A stretch of 64,000 nucleotides of DNA from Quatrionicoccus australiensis (GTDB lineage Bacteria > Pseudomonadota > Gammaproteobacteria > Burkholderiales > Rhodocyclaceae): the NCBI RefSeq assembly GCF_020510525.1, contig NZ_CP075188.1, forward strand, positions 496,001-560,000. The letters are read 5' to 3'. Positions 8,245 through 17,650 of this stretch are shown here, one piece after another. Position 1 is the first letter of the stretch; the number at the start of each line of letters is the position of its first letter. The notes under the pieces were generated by a model, which saw only the letters and a list, made by a program, of their open reading frames with translations, ran no database searches and was not told where the DNA came from. The position numbers were made by a program, and so were the translations under genes.

Positions 8245-9032
8245 ATACCGCTTTGCAGAAAGCCCGCGCCGCCGTCGATATCGACCAGCGCTGGCAGCAA
8301 TTTGCCCCCGATCTGGAGGTCGACCGGGTGCTTTTCTCCGACGTCATTCCCGGCGGCTGCCACTGGTCGTGGCTGCTGCCGCGCGGCGTCACGCTGCGCC
8401 TGACCGCGCTCGACGCCGGCGCCAACCTGTCGCTGGTGCTCTACAACGCGCGCCAGAAGCTCGAGCGCTATAACCCGCCGGACACGCTGAAGGCGCAGCA
8501 CACCGCGCACTTCACGCGCGGTCACGTGCTGATGAGCGACATGGGCTGTTCCCTGGCCTCGATCACCGCCGACAGCCTGGGCTGGCACGACCCGCTCGGC
8601 CTGCTGCTCGACGCCGAGCGGATGCACGCCAAGTACGGCGATCACAATTACCAGCAGTTCCGCAACGGCATGTACCGCTCCGGGCGCGACGGCCTGTTGA
8701 TCGAGATCGGCAAGTACGGCCTCGGCCGGCGCGATCTCGTGGCGCCGGTCAATTTCTTCAGCAAGGTCAGCGTCGATGAGGAAGGCCGTTTCGCCTTCGC
8801 CGAGAAGCATGCCAAGGCCGGCGACTACGTCGATCTGCGCCTCGACATGGACGTTATCGTCGCCGTCTCGGCGGCGCCGCATCCGCTCGATCCGCGCCCG
8901 GGCTACGCACCGGCCCCGGTCGGCGTCGCTGCCTGGCGTTCCGGCCCGGCTGCGGCCGACGACTACTGCCGTGCCTTCCGCCCGGAAGGCGCCCGCGCGC
9001 TGCACAACAGCGATATGCAATACCTGATCTGA
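8241..9032 (+). CDS. Carboxyguanidine deiminase subunit (urea carboxylase-associated family, DUF1989)
   Basis: A 263-residue protein of the longer urea amidolyase-associated type. Conserved features include the GGCHWSWLLPRG segment near residue 38, MSDMGCSLASI near 96 with Cys, and WHDPLG near 114, likely metal or substrate ligands. In guanidine degradation two such DUF1989 proteins form carboxyguanidine deiminase (CgdAB), which removes one nitrogen from carboxyguanidine to give allophanate. I did not assign A or B. The gene is translationally coupled to the ATPase gene (4-base overlap) and lies nine bases before its partner. Confidence 0.85.
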   Translation: MNTALQKARAAVDIDQRWQQFAPDLEVDRVLFSDVIPGGCHWSWLLPRGVTLRLTALDAGANLSLVLYNARQKLERYNPPDTLKAQHTAHFTRGHVLMSDMGCSLASITADSLGWHDPLGLLLDAERMHAKYGDHNYQQFRNGMYRSGRDGLLIEIGKYGLGRRDLVAPVNFFSKVSVDEEGRFAFAEKHAKAGDYVDLRLDMDVIVAVSAAPHPLDPRPGYAPAPVGVAAWRSGPAAADDYCRAFRPEGARALHNSDMQYLI

Positions 9033-9041
9033 GGAGCCGCG

Positions 9042-9695
9042 ATGACCGCCACCGCCATGTGCATCCAGGAAAGCCCGCTCGACCCGGCCGCCGCCGTCTA
9101 CGACGTCACGCTGCCGGCCGGCGAACCCTGGCTGCATGAAATCCGCAAGGGCCAGACCCTGCGCATCGTCGATGTCGAAGGCAACCAGGCTGCCGACATC
9201 ATCTTCTACAACCGGCACGACACCGCCGAGCATTACAGCGTCAGCAACACCATCCTCGGCCAGGGCGGCATCTACCTGACCACCGGTTCGGTGCTGCGCA
9301 GCAACGAGGGCCGGCCGCTGCTGACCATCGTCGCCGACACCTGCGGCCGCCACGACACGGTCGGCGGGGCCTGTGCCGCCGAGAGCAACACGGTGCGCTA
9401 CGCGCTCGCCAAGAAGTTCATGCACAGCTGTCGCGACAACTACCTGCAGGCCATCCAGAACTCGGACGCCGGGCTGGACAAGGCCGATATCGTGCCCAAC
9501 ATCAATTTCTTCATGAACGTGCCGGTCACCGCCGACGGCCAGCTCACCTTTGCCGACGGCGTCTCCGGCCCCGGCAAGTATGTCGAGCTGCGTGCCGAGA
9601 TGGATGTCTGGGCGCTGCTCTCGAATTGCCCGCAACTGAACAATCCCTGCAATGCCTACAACCCGACGCCGGTCCGCCTGCTGATCTGGGACTGA
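9042..9695 (+). CDS. Carboxyguanidine deiminase subunit, partner protein (DUF1989)
   Basis: A 217-residue member of the same DUF1989 superfamily as the preceding gene. It has [12 protein letters not shown] near residue 46, [13 protein letters not shown] near residue 99 (Cys/His set) and [14 protein letters not shown] near residue 153. The start has GAGGAG at 9031-9036. Together with the upstream gene it is expected to make the deiminase step between guanidine carboxylation and allophanate hydrolysis. The segment after its stop (9696-9790) holds a second riboswitch. Confidence 0.85.
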   Translation: MTATAMCIQESPLDPAAAVYDVTLPAGEPWLHEIRKGQTLRIVDVEGNQAADIIFYNRHDTAEHYSVSNTILGQGGIYLTTGSVLRSNEGRPLLTIVADTCGRHDTVGGACAAESNTVRYALAKKFMHSCRDNYLQAIQNSDAGLDKADIVPNINFFMNVPVTADGQLTFADGVSGPGKYVELRAEMDVWALLSNCPQLNNPCNAYNPTPVRLLIWD

Positions 9696-9726
9696 CGCAA
9701 GAATCAGCGCTCCGGCTGCGCCGGCC

Positions 9727-9771
9727 CCCGGGACGACCCGGGCGGAACAAGAAGAAAGCGGGACGACCCGC
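9727..9771 (+). ncRNA. Guanidine-II (mini-ykkC) riboswitch
   Basis: Two short hairpins lie in tandem. The first is CCCGGG-ACGA-CCCGGG at 9727-9742, the second GCGGG-ACGA-CCCGC at 9758-9771, with a 15-base purine-rich linker. Paired stems with identical ACGR loops are the definition of the mini-ykkC/guanidine-II class. It sits 19 bases before the ATG of the carboxylase gene, the usual position for control of ribosome access, and the weak GCGAG Shine-Dalgarno follows the second stem. Its presence inside an operon already headed by a guanidine-I aptamer is striking. Confidence 0.85.
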
Positions 9772-9790
9772 GCTCTAGCGAGATAACACC

Positions 9791-12700
9791 ATGTTCAGCA
9801 AAGTCCTCATCGCCAACCGCGGCGCCATCGCCTGCCGCGTCATCCGCACGCTGAAGAAACTCGGCATCGCTTCCGTTGCGGTCTACTCCGAAGCGGATGC
9901 CAATTCCCTGCACGTTGCGCTGGCCGACGAGGCCGTCTGCATTGGCCCGGCCCCGGCCGCCGAGAGCTACCTGCGCGCCGACAAGATCCTCGCCGCGGCG
10001 CAGCAGACCGGCGCCCAGGGCATCCACCCCGGCTACGGCTTCCTCTCCGAGAACCCCGATTTCTCGGATGCCTGCGCCGCCGCCGGCATCGCCTTCATCG
10101 GCCCGACCAAGGCGCAGATGCTCGCTTTCGGCCTCAAGCACACGGCGCGCGAACTGGCCGAAGAAGCCGGCGTGCCGCTGCTGCCGGGCAGCGGCCTGCT
10201 CGCCGATGTCGGGCACGCGCGCGCCGAAGCGGCGCGCATCGGCTACCCGGTGATGCTCAAAAGCACGGCCGGCGGCGGTGGCATCGGCATGCGTCTGATC
10301 TGGTCCGCGGACGAACTCGGCGAAGCCTACGCATCGGTCGACCGCCTGGCGCGGGCCAATTTCAAGGAAGCCGGCATCTATCTCGAGAAATACGTCGAAG
10401 CGGCGCGCCACATCGAGGTGCAGGTTTTCGGCGACGGCGCCGGCCGCGTGCTGGCGCTGGGCGAGCGCGACTGCTCGGTACAGCGCCGTAACCAGAAGGT
10501 GATCGAGGAAACGCCGGCGCCCGGCCTGTCGACCGAACAGCGCGCCAGCCTGGCGGCGACCGCGGTGCGCCTGATGGAATCGGTTGCCTACCGCTCGGCC
10601 GGCACCGTCGAATTCGTCATGGATGCCAACAGCGGCGCCTTCTATTTCCTCGAAGTGAATACGCGTTTGCAGGTCGAGCACGGTGTCACCGAGGAAGTGA
10701 CCGGCGTCGATCTCGTCGAATGGATGGTGCGTCTCGCCGCCGGCGATCTCGAACTGCCGGCCGCCGCGCCGGCACCGCAGGGCGCCTCGATCCAGGTCCG
10801 GCTCTATGCCGAAGACCCGGCCAAGAGCTTCCAGCCGTCCTCCGGCCTGCTCAGCGAAATCGCCTTCCCGGACGGCGTGCGCGTCGAGACGGCGGTCGCC
10901 ACCGGCTCGGAAGTACCGCCGTACTACGATCCGATGGTCGCCAAGATCATCGTTCATGCCGACAGCCGCGAAGCGGCGACCGACCAGCTGATCGCCGCGC
11001 TCGACGCGACGCGCGTGCATGGCATCGAAACCAATCTCGCCTACCTGCGCCAGATCCTCGACGGCGAGGTGTTCCGCGCCGGCCGCCAGACGACGCGCTA
11101 TCTGAACGCCTTCCACTACCGGCCGAACACCATCGACGTGCTCGAATCCGGCGTGCAGACCTCGGTGCAGGACTGGCCGGGCCGCGTCGGCTACTGGGAT
11201 GTCGGCGTGCCGCCTTCGGGCCCGATGGACGATCTGGCGCTGCGTGCCGCGAATCGTCTGGTCGGCAATCCGGAAGGCGCGGCCGGCCTCGAATGCACGA
11301 TGAGCGGTCCGAGCCTGCGCTTCAACTGTGACGTGGTTTTTGCCCTGACCGGCGCGTCGACCGCTGCGACCCTCGACGACCAGCCGCTCGCCTTCTGGCA
11401 GGCGCATGTCGCCAAGGCCGGCTCGGTTCTCCGGATCGGCGCGGTCAGCGATGCCGGTTGCCGCAGCTATCTGGCGATTGCCGGCGGCTTCGACGTGCCC
11501 GATTACCTGGGCAGCAAATCCACCTTCACGCTCGGCCAGTTCGGCGGCCACGCCGGCCGCACGCTGCGTCTGGGCGACGTGCTGCACGTCACGCCGTGCA
11601 GCGAATTGCCGGCAGAAACCCCGGCCTATGTCGCGCCGGACTACGGCCATCACTGGGAAGTCGCGGTCATGTACGGCCCGCACGGCGCGCCCGATTTCTT
11701 CACCGATCCCGACATCGCCACTTTCTTCGCGACCGACTGGGAAATCCACTACAACTCGAGCCGCACCGGCGTCCGCCTGATCGGCCCGAAACCGCAGTGG
11801 GCGCGCAGCGACGGCGGCGAGGCCGGGCTGCACCCGTCGAATATCCACGACAACGCCTACGCGATCGGCGCCATCGACTTCACCGGCGACATGCCGGTCA
11901 TCCTCGGCCCGGACGGCCCCAGCCTGGGCGGCTTCGTCTGCCCGGCCGTGGTCATCCAGGCCGACCTGTGGAAGCTCGGCCAGTTGCGTCCGGGCGACAC
12001 GCTGCGTTTCGTGCCGGTCAGCGCGGCGAGTGCCGCGCAACGTCTGCGTAATGCTGATCTTGCCCTGCGCACGCCGGGGGCGGCTTTGGCCGCGCCGCTC
12101 GTCGCCGAACCGGACAGCGTCACGACGCCGGTGCTGGCCGACCTGCCGGCCGCCGGCGACCGCCCGCGCGTCGTCTATCGCCAGGCCGGCGATGCCTACC
12201 TGCTGGTCGAATACGGCCCGCTGGTGCTCGACATCGAACTGCGCTTCCGCGTGCAGGCGTTGATCAACTGGCTGCAGGCGAATCCGCAGCCGGGCATCAT
12301 CGACCTGACGCCGGGCATCCGCTCGCTGCAACTGCATTTCGACGCGCGCCGCACCGACCGCGCCGCCTTGCTTGCCGCGCTGGTCGCCGCCGAGGATCTG
12401 CTGCCGGCGGTCGACGACATGGAAGTGCCGAGCCGCACCGTCTATCTGCCGCTGTCCTGGGACGACCCGGCGACCAAACTGGCGATCGAGAAGTACATGC
12501 AGTCGGTCAGGAAGGACGCGCCGTGGTGCCCGTCCAACATCGAGTTCATCCGCCGCATCAACGGCCTGGACTCGGTCGAGCAGGTATTCAACACGGTGTT
12601 CGAGGCGAGCTATCTGGTGCTCGGCCTGGGCGACGTCTATCTCGGCGCGCCGGTCGCGACGCCGGTCGATCCGCGGCATCGCCTGGTCACCACCAAGTAC

Positions 12701-13390
12701 AACCCGGCCCGCACCTGGACGCCGGAAAACGCGGTCGGCATCGGCGGCGCCTATATGTGCGTCTATGGCATGGAAGGCCCCGGCGGCTACCAGTTCGTCG
12801 GGCGCACCGTGCAGATGTGGAACCGCTGGCAGAAGACGAAGGAATTCAGCAAGCCCTGGCTGCTGCGCTTCTTCGACCAGGTGCGTTTCGTGCCGGTGAG
12901 CGAGGCCGAGCTGCTGCAACTGCGCAAGGACTTCGTTGCCGGGCGCGCCTCGTTGCGCATCGAGGAAGGCACCTTCCGCCTCGCCGATTACCGCCGTTTC
13001 CTGGCCGACAACGCGGTACCGATCGGCGAATTCAAGGCGAAGCAGCAGGCCGCTTTCGAGGCCGAGCGCGAGCGCTGGAAGGCGGCCGGCCAGGCCGATT
13101 ACATCAGCGAGGCCGACATCGCCGCGGCGGCGCCGGATTCCGAACTCGACCTGCCGCCGGGCGCGCGCCTGGTCGCCAGTGAGGTGCCGGGCAATGTCTG
13201 GAAGGTGCTGGTCGAACCCGGCCAGCAGGTCAAGGCCGGCGAGACGCTGGTCATCGTCGAGTCGATGAAGATGGAGTTTTCCATCCTCGCACCGGTCGAC
13301 GGTGAAATTTTGCAGGTTTTCAGCCGCGAGGCGACGCCGGTCGCGGCCGGCCAGGACCTGCTCGTACTGCAAGCCGCCACGGAGAACTGA
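9791..13390 (+). CDS. Guanidine carboxylase (biotin-dependent; annotated by default as urea carboxylase)
   Basis: A complete 1199-residue biotin enzyme. Residues 1-445 are biotin carboxylase with ATP-grasp ([12 protein letters not shown] near 157; [15 protein letters not shown] near 290). Residues about 455-765 are the KipA-like carboxyltransferase part ([20 protein letters not shown]). About 785-1000 is the KipI-like part. About 1125-1199 is the biotinyl domain with the biotin Lys at about 1160 in ESMKME, a serine replacing the commoner alanine. It carboxylates guanidine (or urea) using ATP and bicarbonate. The two guanidine riboswitches and the two deiminase genes argue strongly for guanidine as the physiological substrate. 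Translation starts 19 bases after the mini-ykkC element. Confidence 0.92.
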   Translation: MFSKVLIANRGAIACRVIRTLKKLGIASVAVYSEADANSLHVALADEAVCIGPAPAAESYLRADKILAAAQQTGAQGIHPGYGFLSENPDFSDACAAAGIAFIGPTKAQMLAFGLKHTARELAEEAGVPLLPGSGLLADVGHARAEAARIGYPVMLKSTAGGGGIGMRLIWSADELGEAYASVDRLARANFKEAGIYLEKYVEAARHIEVQVFGDGAGRVLALGERDCSVQRRNQKVIEETPAPGLSTEQRASLAATAVRLMESVAYRSAGTVEFVMDANSGAFYFLEVNTRLQVEHGVTEEVTGVDLVEWMVRLAAGDLELPAAAPAPQGASIQVRLYAEDPAKSFQPSSGLLSEIAFPDGVRVETAVATGSEVPPYYDPMVAKIIVHADSREAATDQLIAALDATRVHGIETNLAYLRQILDGEVFRAGRQTTRYLNAFHYRPNTIDVLESGVQTSVQDWPGRVGYWDVGVPPSGPMDDLALRAANRLVGNPEGAAGLECTMSGPSLRFNCDVVFALTGASTAATLDDQPLAFWQAHVAKAGSVLRIGAVSDAGCRSYLAIAGGFDVPDYLGSKSTFTLGQFGGHAGRTLRLGDVLHVTPCSELPAETPAYVAPDYGHHWEVAVMYGPHGAPDFFTDPDIATFFATDWEIHYNSSRTGVRLIGPKPQWARSDGGEAGLHPSNIHDNAYAIGAIDFTGDMPVILGPDGPSLGGFVCPAVVIQADLWKLGQLRPGDTLRFVPVSAASAAQRLRNADLALRTPGAALAAPLVAEPDSVTTPVLADLPAAGDRPRVVYRQAGDAYLLVEYGPLVLDIELRFRVQALINWLQANPQPGIIDLTPGIRSLQLHFDARRTDRAALLAALVAAEDLLPAVDDMEVPSRTVYLPLSWDDPATKLAIEKYMQSVRKDAPWCPSNIEFIRRINGLDSVEQVFNTVFEASYLVLGLGDVYLGAPVATPVDPRHRLVTTKYNPARTWTPENAVGIGGAYMCVYGMEGPGGYQFVGRTVQMWNRWQKTKEFSKPWLLRFFDQVRFVPVSEAELLQLRKDFVAGRASLRIEEGTFRLADYRRFLADNAVPIGEFKAKQQAAFEAERERWKAAGQADYISEADIAAAAPDSELDLPPGARLVASEVPGNVWKVLVEPGQQVKAGETLVIVESMKMEFSILAPVDGEILQVFSREATPVAAGQDLLVLQAATEN

Positions 13391-13391
13391 G

Positions 13392-15206
13392 ATGAACGCC
13401 ACCACTCTGCCCGCCAGCCTCGATCTCGCCACGCTGGCTGCCGCCTACCGCGCCGGCCTCAAGCCGTCGGCGCTGTTCGCCCATCTGCACGATCTGGCTG
13501 CCGCCGATGATCACCACGCCTGGATCAGCCTGCTGCCGCGCGGCGAACTGCTCGCCCGCGCCGCCGCGCTCGATGCCGTCGATCCGGCCAGCCTGCCGCT
13601 CTACGGCGTGCCCTTCGCGGTCAAGGACAACATCGACCTGGCCGGCCTGCCGACCACGGCTGGCTGCCCCGACTACGCCTACGACCCGGCCGACTCGGCG
13701 GTCGTCGTGGCGCGCCTGCTCGCCGCCGGTGCGATCCCGCTCGGCAAGACCAATCTCGACCAGTTCGCGACCGGCCTGAACGGCACGCGCTCGCCCTACG
13801 GCGCCTGCCGCAACGCCTTCAAGCCGGAGTTCATTTCCGGCGGCTCGAGTTCCGGCTCGGCGGTCGCCGTCGCCGCCGGCCAGGTCAGTTTCTCGCTGGG
13901 CACCGATACCGCCGGCTCCGGCCGCGTGCCGGCTGCCTTCAACAACCTGGTCGGGCTCAAGCCGAGTTGCGGCGTGCTGTCCTCGCGCGGCGTCGTGCCG
14001 GCCTGCCGCTCGCTGGATTCGGTGTCGATTTTCACGTTGACCGCTACGGATGCCGCCGCCGTCTTCGCCGTCGCCCAGGCCTTCGATGCCGAGGATGCCT
14101 ACAGCTGGCCGCTCGCGCCGCACGGCCGGCGCTTCCCGGCCGGGGCGCCGTTCCGCTTCGGCGTGCCGCGCCGCGAGCAGCTCGCCTTCTTCGGCGATGC
14201 CGAAAACCCGGCGCTGTTCGACGCCGCCGTGGCGCGCCTGACTGCGCTGGGCGGTACACCGGTCGACCTCGATTTTTCGCCCTTTCTTGAAACCGCGCGC
14301 CTGCTCTACGGCGGGCCGTGGGTCGCCGAGCGTTACCACGCGATCAAGGATTTCATCGAGCGCCAGCCCGAGTCGGTCTTCCCGGTGACGCGCGAGATCA
14401 CGCTGGGCGGCGGCAAGGCGACTGCCGTCGAAGCCTTCGACGCGGCCTACCGCCTGAAGGCCTTGAAGCGCCGCTGCGATGCCGTCTGGCAGGACGTGGA
14501 TCTGGTCATCACGCCGACCGCCGGCCTGCATCCCACCATCGCCGCGGTCGAGGCCGAGCCGCTGCGCATCAACACCGATCTCGGCTATTACACCAATTTC
14601 ATGAACCTGCTCGACTACGCCGCGGTCGCCGTGCCGGCGGCCATGCGCAGCGACGGCTTGCCGTTCGGCGTGACGCTGTTCGCGCCAGCCTTCCAGGATC
14701 TGCCGCTGCTCGAACTGGCCAACCGCTGGCAGCAGGACAGCGGCCTGCCGCTCGGCGCCAGCGGTCAACCCTTGCCAACGAGCGAAATTGCCGCGCCGGG
14801 CGTGCCCGACGGCATGCTGCGCGTCGCCGTGTGCGGTGCGCACCTGTCCGGCCTGCCGCTCAACTGGCAACTGACCCAACGCGGCGGCCGCCTGATCGGC
14901 GCGGTGCGCTCGGCGCCGGAATACCGGTTTTATGCCCTGGCCGGCGGTCCACCGCTACGCCCGGGCATGGTCCGCGTCGCCAGCGGCGGCGCCGCGATCG
15001 AGATGGAAATCTGGGAGCTGCCGGCCCGTGAATTCGGCAGCTTCGTCGCCGGCATCCCGGCGCCGCTCGGCATCGGCAAGGTCAAGCTCGCCGACGGCAG
15101 CCAGGTCAGCGGTTTCGTCTGCGAAAGCGCCGGCCTGGAAGGCGCCGAGGACATCACGCACTTTGCCGGCTGGCGCAGCTGGCTGGCGAGCCGCAGCCAG
15201 GCGTAG
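13392..15206 (+). CDS. atzF: Allophanate hydrolase
   Basis: A 604-residue two-domain enzyme starting at ATG 13392, one base after the carboxylase stop. The N-terminal amidase-signature domain has the catalytic Lys in FAVKDNIDLAG (near 79), the GGSSSGS loop near 153 and the nucleophilic Ser in TDTAGSGRVP near 178. The C-terminal region (about 470-604) is the small allophanate-hydrolase domain. It converts allophanate to ammonia and CO2, the last step of guanidine breakdown. An upstream in-frame start at 13302 would overlap the carboxylase and is rejected. No terminator is evident before the convergent lipoprotein gene. Confidence 0.93.
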   Translation: MNATTLPASLDLATLAAAYRAGLKPSALFAHLHDLAAADDHHAWISLLPRGELLARAAALDAVDPASLPLYGVPFAVKDNIDLAGLPTTAGCPDYAYDPADSAVVVARLLAAGAIPLGKTNLDQFATGLNGTRSPYGACRNAFKPEFISGGSSSGSAVAVAAGQVSFSLGTDTAGSGRVPAAFNNLVGLKPSCGVLSSRGVVPACRSLDSVSIFTLTATDAAAVFAVAQAFDAEDAYSWPLAPHGRRFPAGAPFRFGVPRREQLAFFGDAENPALFDAAVARLTALGGTPVDLDFSPFLETARLLYGGPWVAERYHAIKDFIERQPESVFPVTREITLGGGKATAVEAFDAAYRLKALKRRCDAVWQDVDLVITPTAGLHPTIAAVEAEPLRINTDLGYYTNFMNLLDYAAVAVPAAMRSDGLPFGVTLFAPAFQDLPLLELANRWQQDSGLPLGASGQPLPTSEIAAPGVPDGMLRVAVCGAHLSGLPLNWQLTQRGGRLIGAVRSAPEYRFYALAGGPPLRPGMVRVASGGAAIEMEIWELPAREFGSFVAGIPAPLGIGKVKLADGSQVSGFVCESAGLEGAEDITHFAGWRSWLASRSQA

Positions 15207-15210
15207 CGGC

Positions 15211-15717
15211 TCAGTCGGCGGCGAAGATCAGCTCGACGCGGCGCATCTTCTGCAGGCAGGCCGAGCTCTTGCAGGTGGGCGGGGTCTGCTCGCGCGGCGC
15301 AAAGCCCTTGCGCACCTGGCGCGTCGGGACGCCGAGCGCCTTCAGGTAGCGGGCGACCGCATTGACGCGCTGGTCGGCGATCGCCAGGTTGTAGGCGCGG
15401 CTGCCGGTGTTGTCGGTGTGGCCGACCAGGGTCACGATCTGTTCGCCGTCTTCCTTGAGACGGGCGGCGTGCCGGCGCAGCTTGTCCTTTTCGTCGCGGC
15501 TCAGCGTGCTGGAAGCGAGCATGAAAAAGACGTTCGTCTCTTCGTCGGGGGCGATCTCAGGCTTATCTGCCTGGTGCGTATTGGCTGCCGGGGCTGGCGC
15601 CGGACTGGGGGCGACGACCGGTTCGCTTGCCGGCGCGGGGGCTGGTTGCGAAGCGCAGCCGGCGAACAAGCCGAGGACGACAAAAAGGGCGGTGATCCGG
15701 GAGGTGTTGATGGACAT
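15211..15717 (-). CDS. OmpA-family peptidoglycan-associated lipoprotein
   Basis: A 168-residue outer-membrane lipoprotein. The start at 15717 was chosen because AGAGGA lies eight bases upstream and it gives a clean signal with lipobox LFAGC. A proline/alanine-rich linker (about 22-62) precedes an OmpA-like domain (TLVGHTDNTGSRAYNLAIAD). A cysteine pair (TCKSSAC) near the C-terminus may form a disulfide. It anchors the outer membrane to peptidoglycan in characterised relatives. It converges on the allophanate hydrolase gene with only four bases between, and lies downstream of the MarR gene on the same strand. Confidence 0.85.
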   Translation of the reverse strand: MSINTSRITALFVVLGLFAGCASQPAPAPASEPVVAPSPAPAPAANTHQADKPEIAPDEETNVFFMLASSTLSRDEKDKLRRHAARLKEDGEQIVTLVGHTDNTGSRAYNLAIADQRVNAVARYLKALGVPTRQVRKGFAPREQTPPTCKSSACLQKMRRVELIFAAD

Positions 15718-15803
15718 GTGTTGCATCCTCTTCTGGTGATGGCATGACTGCGACAGGGCGATTAGCCGGCATCTCCGGGAAGGATTTGCCAGCGGCGTTT
15801 CGT

Positions 15804-16307
15804 TCATTTGTTCCGGTTGCCGGCTTTGCCGAGCATATCGGCCAGGGGCGTTGCGGCAAAAGTCTCGTCATGGCCGGGGAGGTGCTGAATCAATTCATCT
15901 AGATTGATATGCAATGTTTTAAGGGCGACTTCCGGGATGTTGGCGAGTGCCTGTGGCAGTACGCCTTCGGCCGGGCCGGGCAGGGCTGCGATCGCCAGCC
16001 GGCCGGCTTCGTCCAGGCAAAGGCCGACCCGCCGCTGGTCGGTGCTCAGGCGTTGCTTGCTCAGGTATTTCTTGTCTACCAGCCGGTCGACCAGTTGGCT
16101 GCAGGTCGACTGGTGAATGCCGAGGCGGCCCGCCAGTTCGGTGATTCCGATTTCCGGATGGCGCTCGACCTCCTGGATCAGCCACATCTGCGAGCCGGGC
16201 AGACCGCAGCATTCCTCCAGTTCGCGAAAGTACTGGCGCATGGTGCCGTAGATGACCCGGAACTGCTGCAAGACTTCCAGGGTCAGGTGGGGAGAAGGTT
16301 CGCTCAT
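15804..16307 (-). CDS. MarR-family transcriptional regulator
   Basis: A 167-residue winged-helix protein. The DNA-binding part is ITELAGRLGIHQSTCSQLVDRLVDKKYLSKQ (about 54-84; recognition helix around HQSTCSQLVDRL) followed by the wing with RLSTDQRRV. It is divergent from the antiporter gene, with two inverted repeats between them that fit MarR operators. It most likely controls itself and the antiporter/gamma-glutamyl cluster. Ligand unknown. Confidence 0.88.
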   Translation of the reverse strand: MSEPSPHLTLEVLQQFRVIYGTMRQYFRELEECCGLPGSQMWLIQEVERHPEIGITELAGRLGIHQSTCSQLVDRLVDKKYLSKQRLSTDQRRVGLCLDEAGRLAIAALPGPAEGVLPQALANIPEVALKTLHINLDELIQHLPGHDETFAATPLADMLGKAGNRNK

Positions 16308-16339
16308 CGAATGAATGCTTGCGCTGGATTGAGGCGCAA

Positions 16340-16375
16340 ATTATATTGCTAAGCAATTCAGTTTTGTGCTGAATT
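16340..16375. promoter_or_regulatory. MarR divergent control region: promoter and two inverted repeats
   Basis: On the minus strand TATAAT (16340-16345) is a consensus -10 for the MarR gene. Immediately upstream are ATTGC-TAA-GCAAT (16345-16357) and AATTCAG-N7-CTGAATT (16355-16375), overlapping by three bases. A plus-strand TACAAT at 16379-16384 could serve the antiporter operon. Palindromes of this size placed over a promoter are what MarR dimers bind; assignment is inferred. Confidence 0.55.
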
Positions 16376-16406
16376 TATTACAATCCTTATCGATGAGGGT
16401 TTTGCA

Positions 16407-16428
16407 GGGGGCTTGCCCCCCTTTTTTT
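16407..16428 (+). terminator. Intrinsic-terminator-like hairpin directly before a start codon (possible attenuator)
   Basis: GGGGG-CTTG-CCCCC is followed by C and seven T residues ending at 16428, one base before the ATG of the antiporter gene. This is a strong terminator shape in the leader of the plus-strand operon. It leaves no room for a Shine-Dalgarno. Either it regulates by premature termination or the real start differs. Confidence 0.65.
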
Positions 16429-16429
16429 C

Positions 16430-17650
16430 ATGTTCAATTCGATTCAGCTTTTCGGTCTGGTTTTGCTCGGCGGCCTGCTCGCCGGCGAACTTGCACGTCG
16501 ATTGTGCGCCTTGCCGCGAACGACCGGTTATGTGTTGTTCGGTTTGCTGATCGGGCAAAGCGGTCTGCAATGGGTGACCCCGCTCCACATCGAGTCGGCG
16601 CAGTTGTTCATCGATCTGGCGCTGGGCCTGATCCTTTTCGAACTTGGCTACCTGGTGCCGCGCAGTTCGCCGCAGTCCGGGCGCCGGCGCTTGCTGGCCG
16701 GCAGCCTCCTGTCCTTGCTGGCCGGATTGCTGGTCCTGCTACTCTTTGTCAGTTGGGGATTTTCCGTCGGTTCGGCTCTGTTCGCCGCGGCGCTGTGTCT
16801 GGCAACGTCGCCGGCCATCACGATTGCCACCTGCAGTGATGTCGGGGCCCGCGGCGAGCGTACCGGCCTGCTTTACAGCATGGTGGCGATCAACGGCGCC
16901 GCAGCCTTTGCGCTCGTCGTCATGCTCGTTCCCTTCCTCATCGACAGCCAGCCGCTCAGCATTTTCCAGCGGGTCAGCGGGGCCCTGGGCAGCATCTTCG
17001 GTTCGCTGCTGCTGGGCGGCGCATGCGCCGGCCTCGTCCTGCTTGGGGTCGATAAACTGGAAAAGCAGGCAGAACATCATCATTTGCTGATCCTGGGCTG
17101 CATTGTGCTCGGCGTCGGGACAGCAATTTATCTCGATATTTCGGTATTTCTGCCCATGCTGGTATTCGGCTTGCTGGTCAGCAACATCGATCGCGAGCAA
17201 AAAGTCATCGCCCTGCGCATCGCCAGCGACGCCCGGGTTTTCCTGGTGATCACCTTCGTTCTTGCCGGCGCCGCACTTGATATCGCCTATTTGCGGGATT
17301 ACTGGTTTCCGGCCCTGCTGATCGCGCTGGCCCGTTTCGCCGGGCAGCTGTTTTCGCTTCTGCTTTGTCGGCGCGAGCTTGGCCTGTCCCCGAAGGAGGT
17401 TGTCCTGATGACGGTCGGCCTGCAGCCGATGTCGAGTATCGCGCTGGTTTTGCTGGTCAATACGCAATTGCTTTACAGCGGCATGGAGGCCGAGTTGGTC
17501 GGCATGTTGATGGCGACCATCCTGTTGATGCAATTGTTCGGCCCTTTCGCCACCCAGACCGCAATCAAGGGGTTCGGCGAGGCAACGCGCCTGCGCGGCA
17601 GACAGCAATCTGTCGCCGAGGCACCAACCACAGGAGGCGGATATGGCTAG
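16430..17650 (+). CDS. Cation/proton antiporter, membrane domain only (CPA2/KefB-like)
   Basis: A 406-residue protein with about twelve membrane helices, PF00999 type. It has RTTGYVLFGLLIGQSG near residue 29, typical of the first Kef helix pair, and ends without the cytoplasmic TrkA-N (RCK) domain of KefB/KefC. It exchanges K+ or Na+ for protons in relatives. It overlaps the C26 hydrolase gene by eight bases. The ATG has no Shine-Dalgarno because a terminator-like hairpin is directly upstream. A second antiporter follows two genes later. Confidence 0.85.
   Translation: MFNSIQLFGLVLLGGLLAGELARRLCALPRTTGYVLFGLLIGQSGLQWVTPLHIESAQLFIDLALGLILFELGYLVPRSSPQSGRRRLLAGSLLSLLAGLLVLLLFVSWGFSVGSALFAAALCLATSPAITIATCSDVGARGERTGLLYSMVAINGAAAFALVVMLVPFLIDSQPLSIFQRVSGALGSIFGSLLLGGACAGLVLLGVDKLEKQAEHHHLLILGCIVLGVGTAIYLDISVFLPMLVFGLLVSNIDREQKVIALRIASDARVFLVITFVLAGAALDIAYLRDYWFPALLIALARFAGQLFSLLLCRRELGLSPKEVVLMTVGLQPMSSIALVLLVNTQLLYSGMEAELVGMLMATILLMQLFGPFATQTAIKGFGEATRLRGRQQSVAEAPTTGGGYG

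Noticed and set aside
9704..13432. A 1242-codon open frame on the minus strand across the guanidine carboxylase
   Set aside because: It is an antisense shadow created by high GC in third positions. Its translation is arginine/glutamine-rich without domains, while the plus strand has a complete biotin enzyme.
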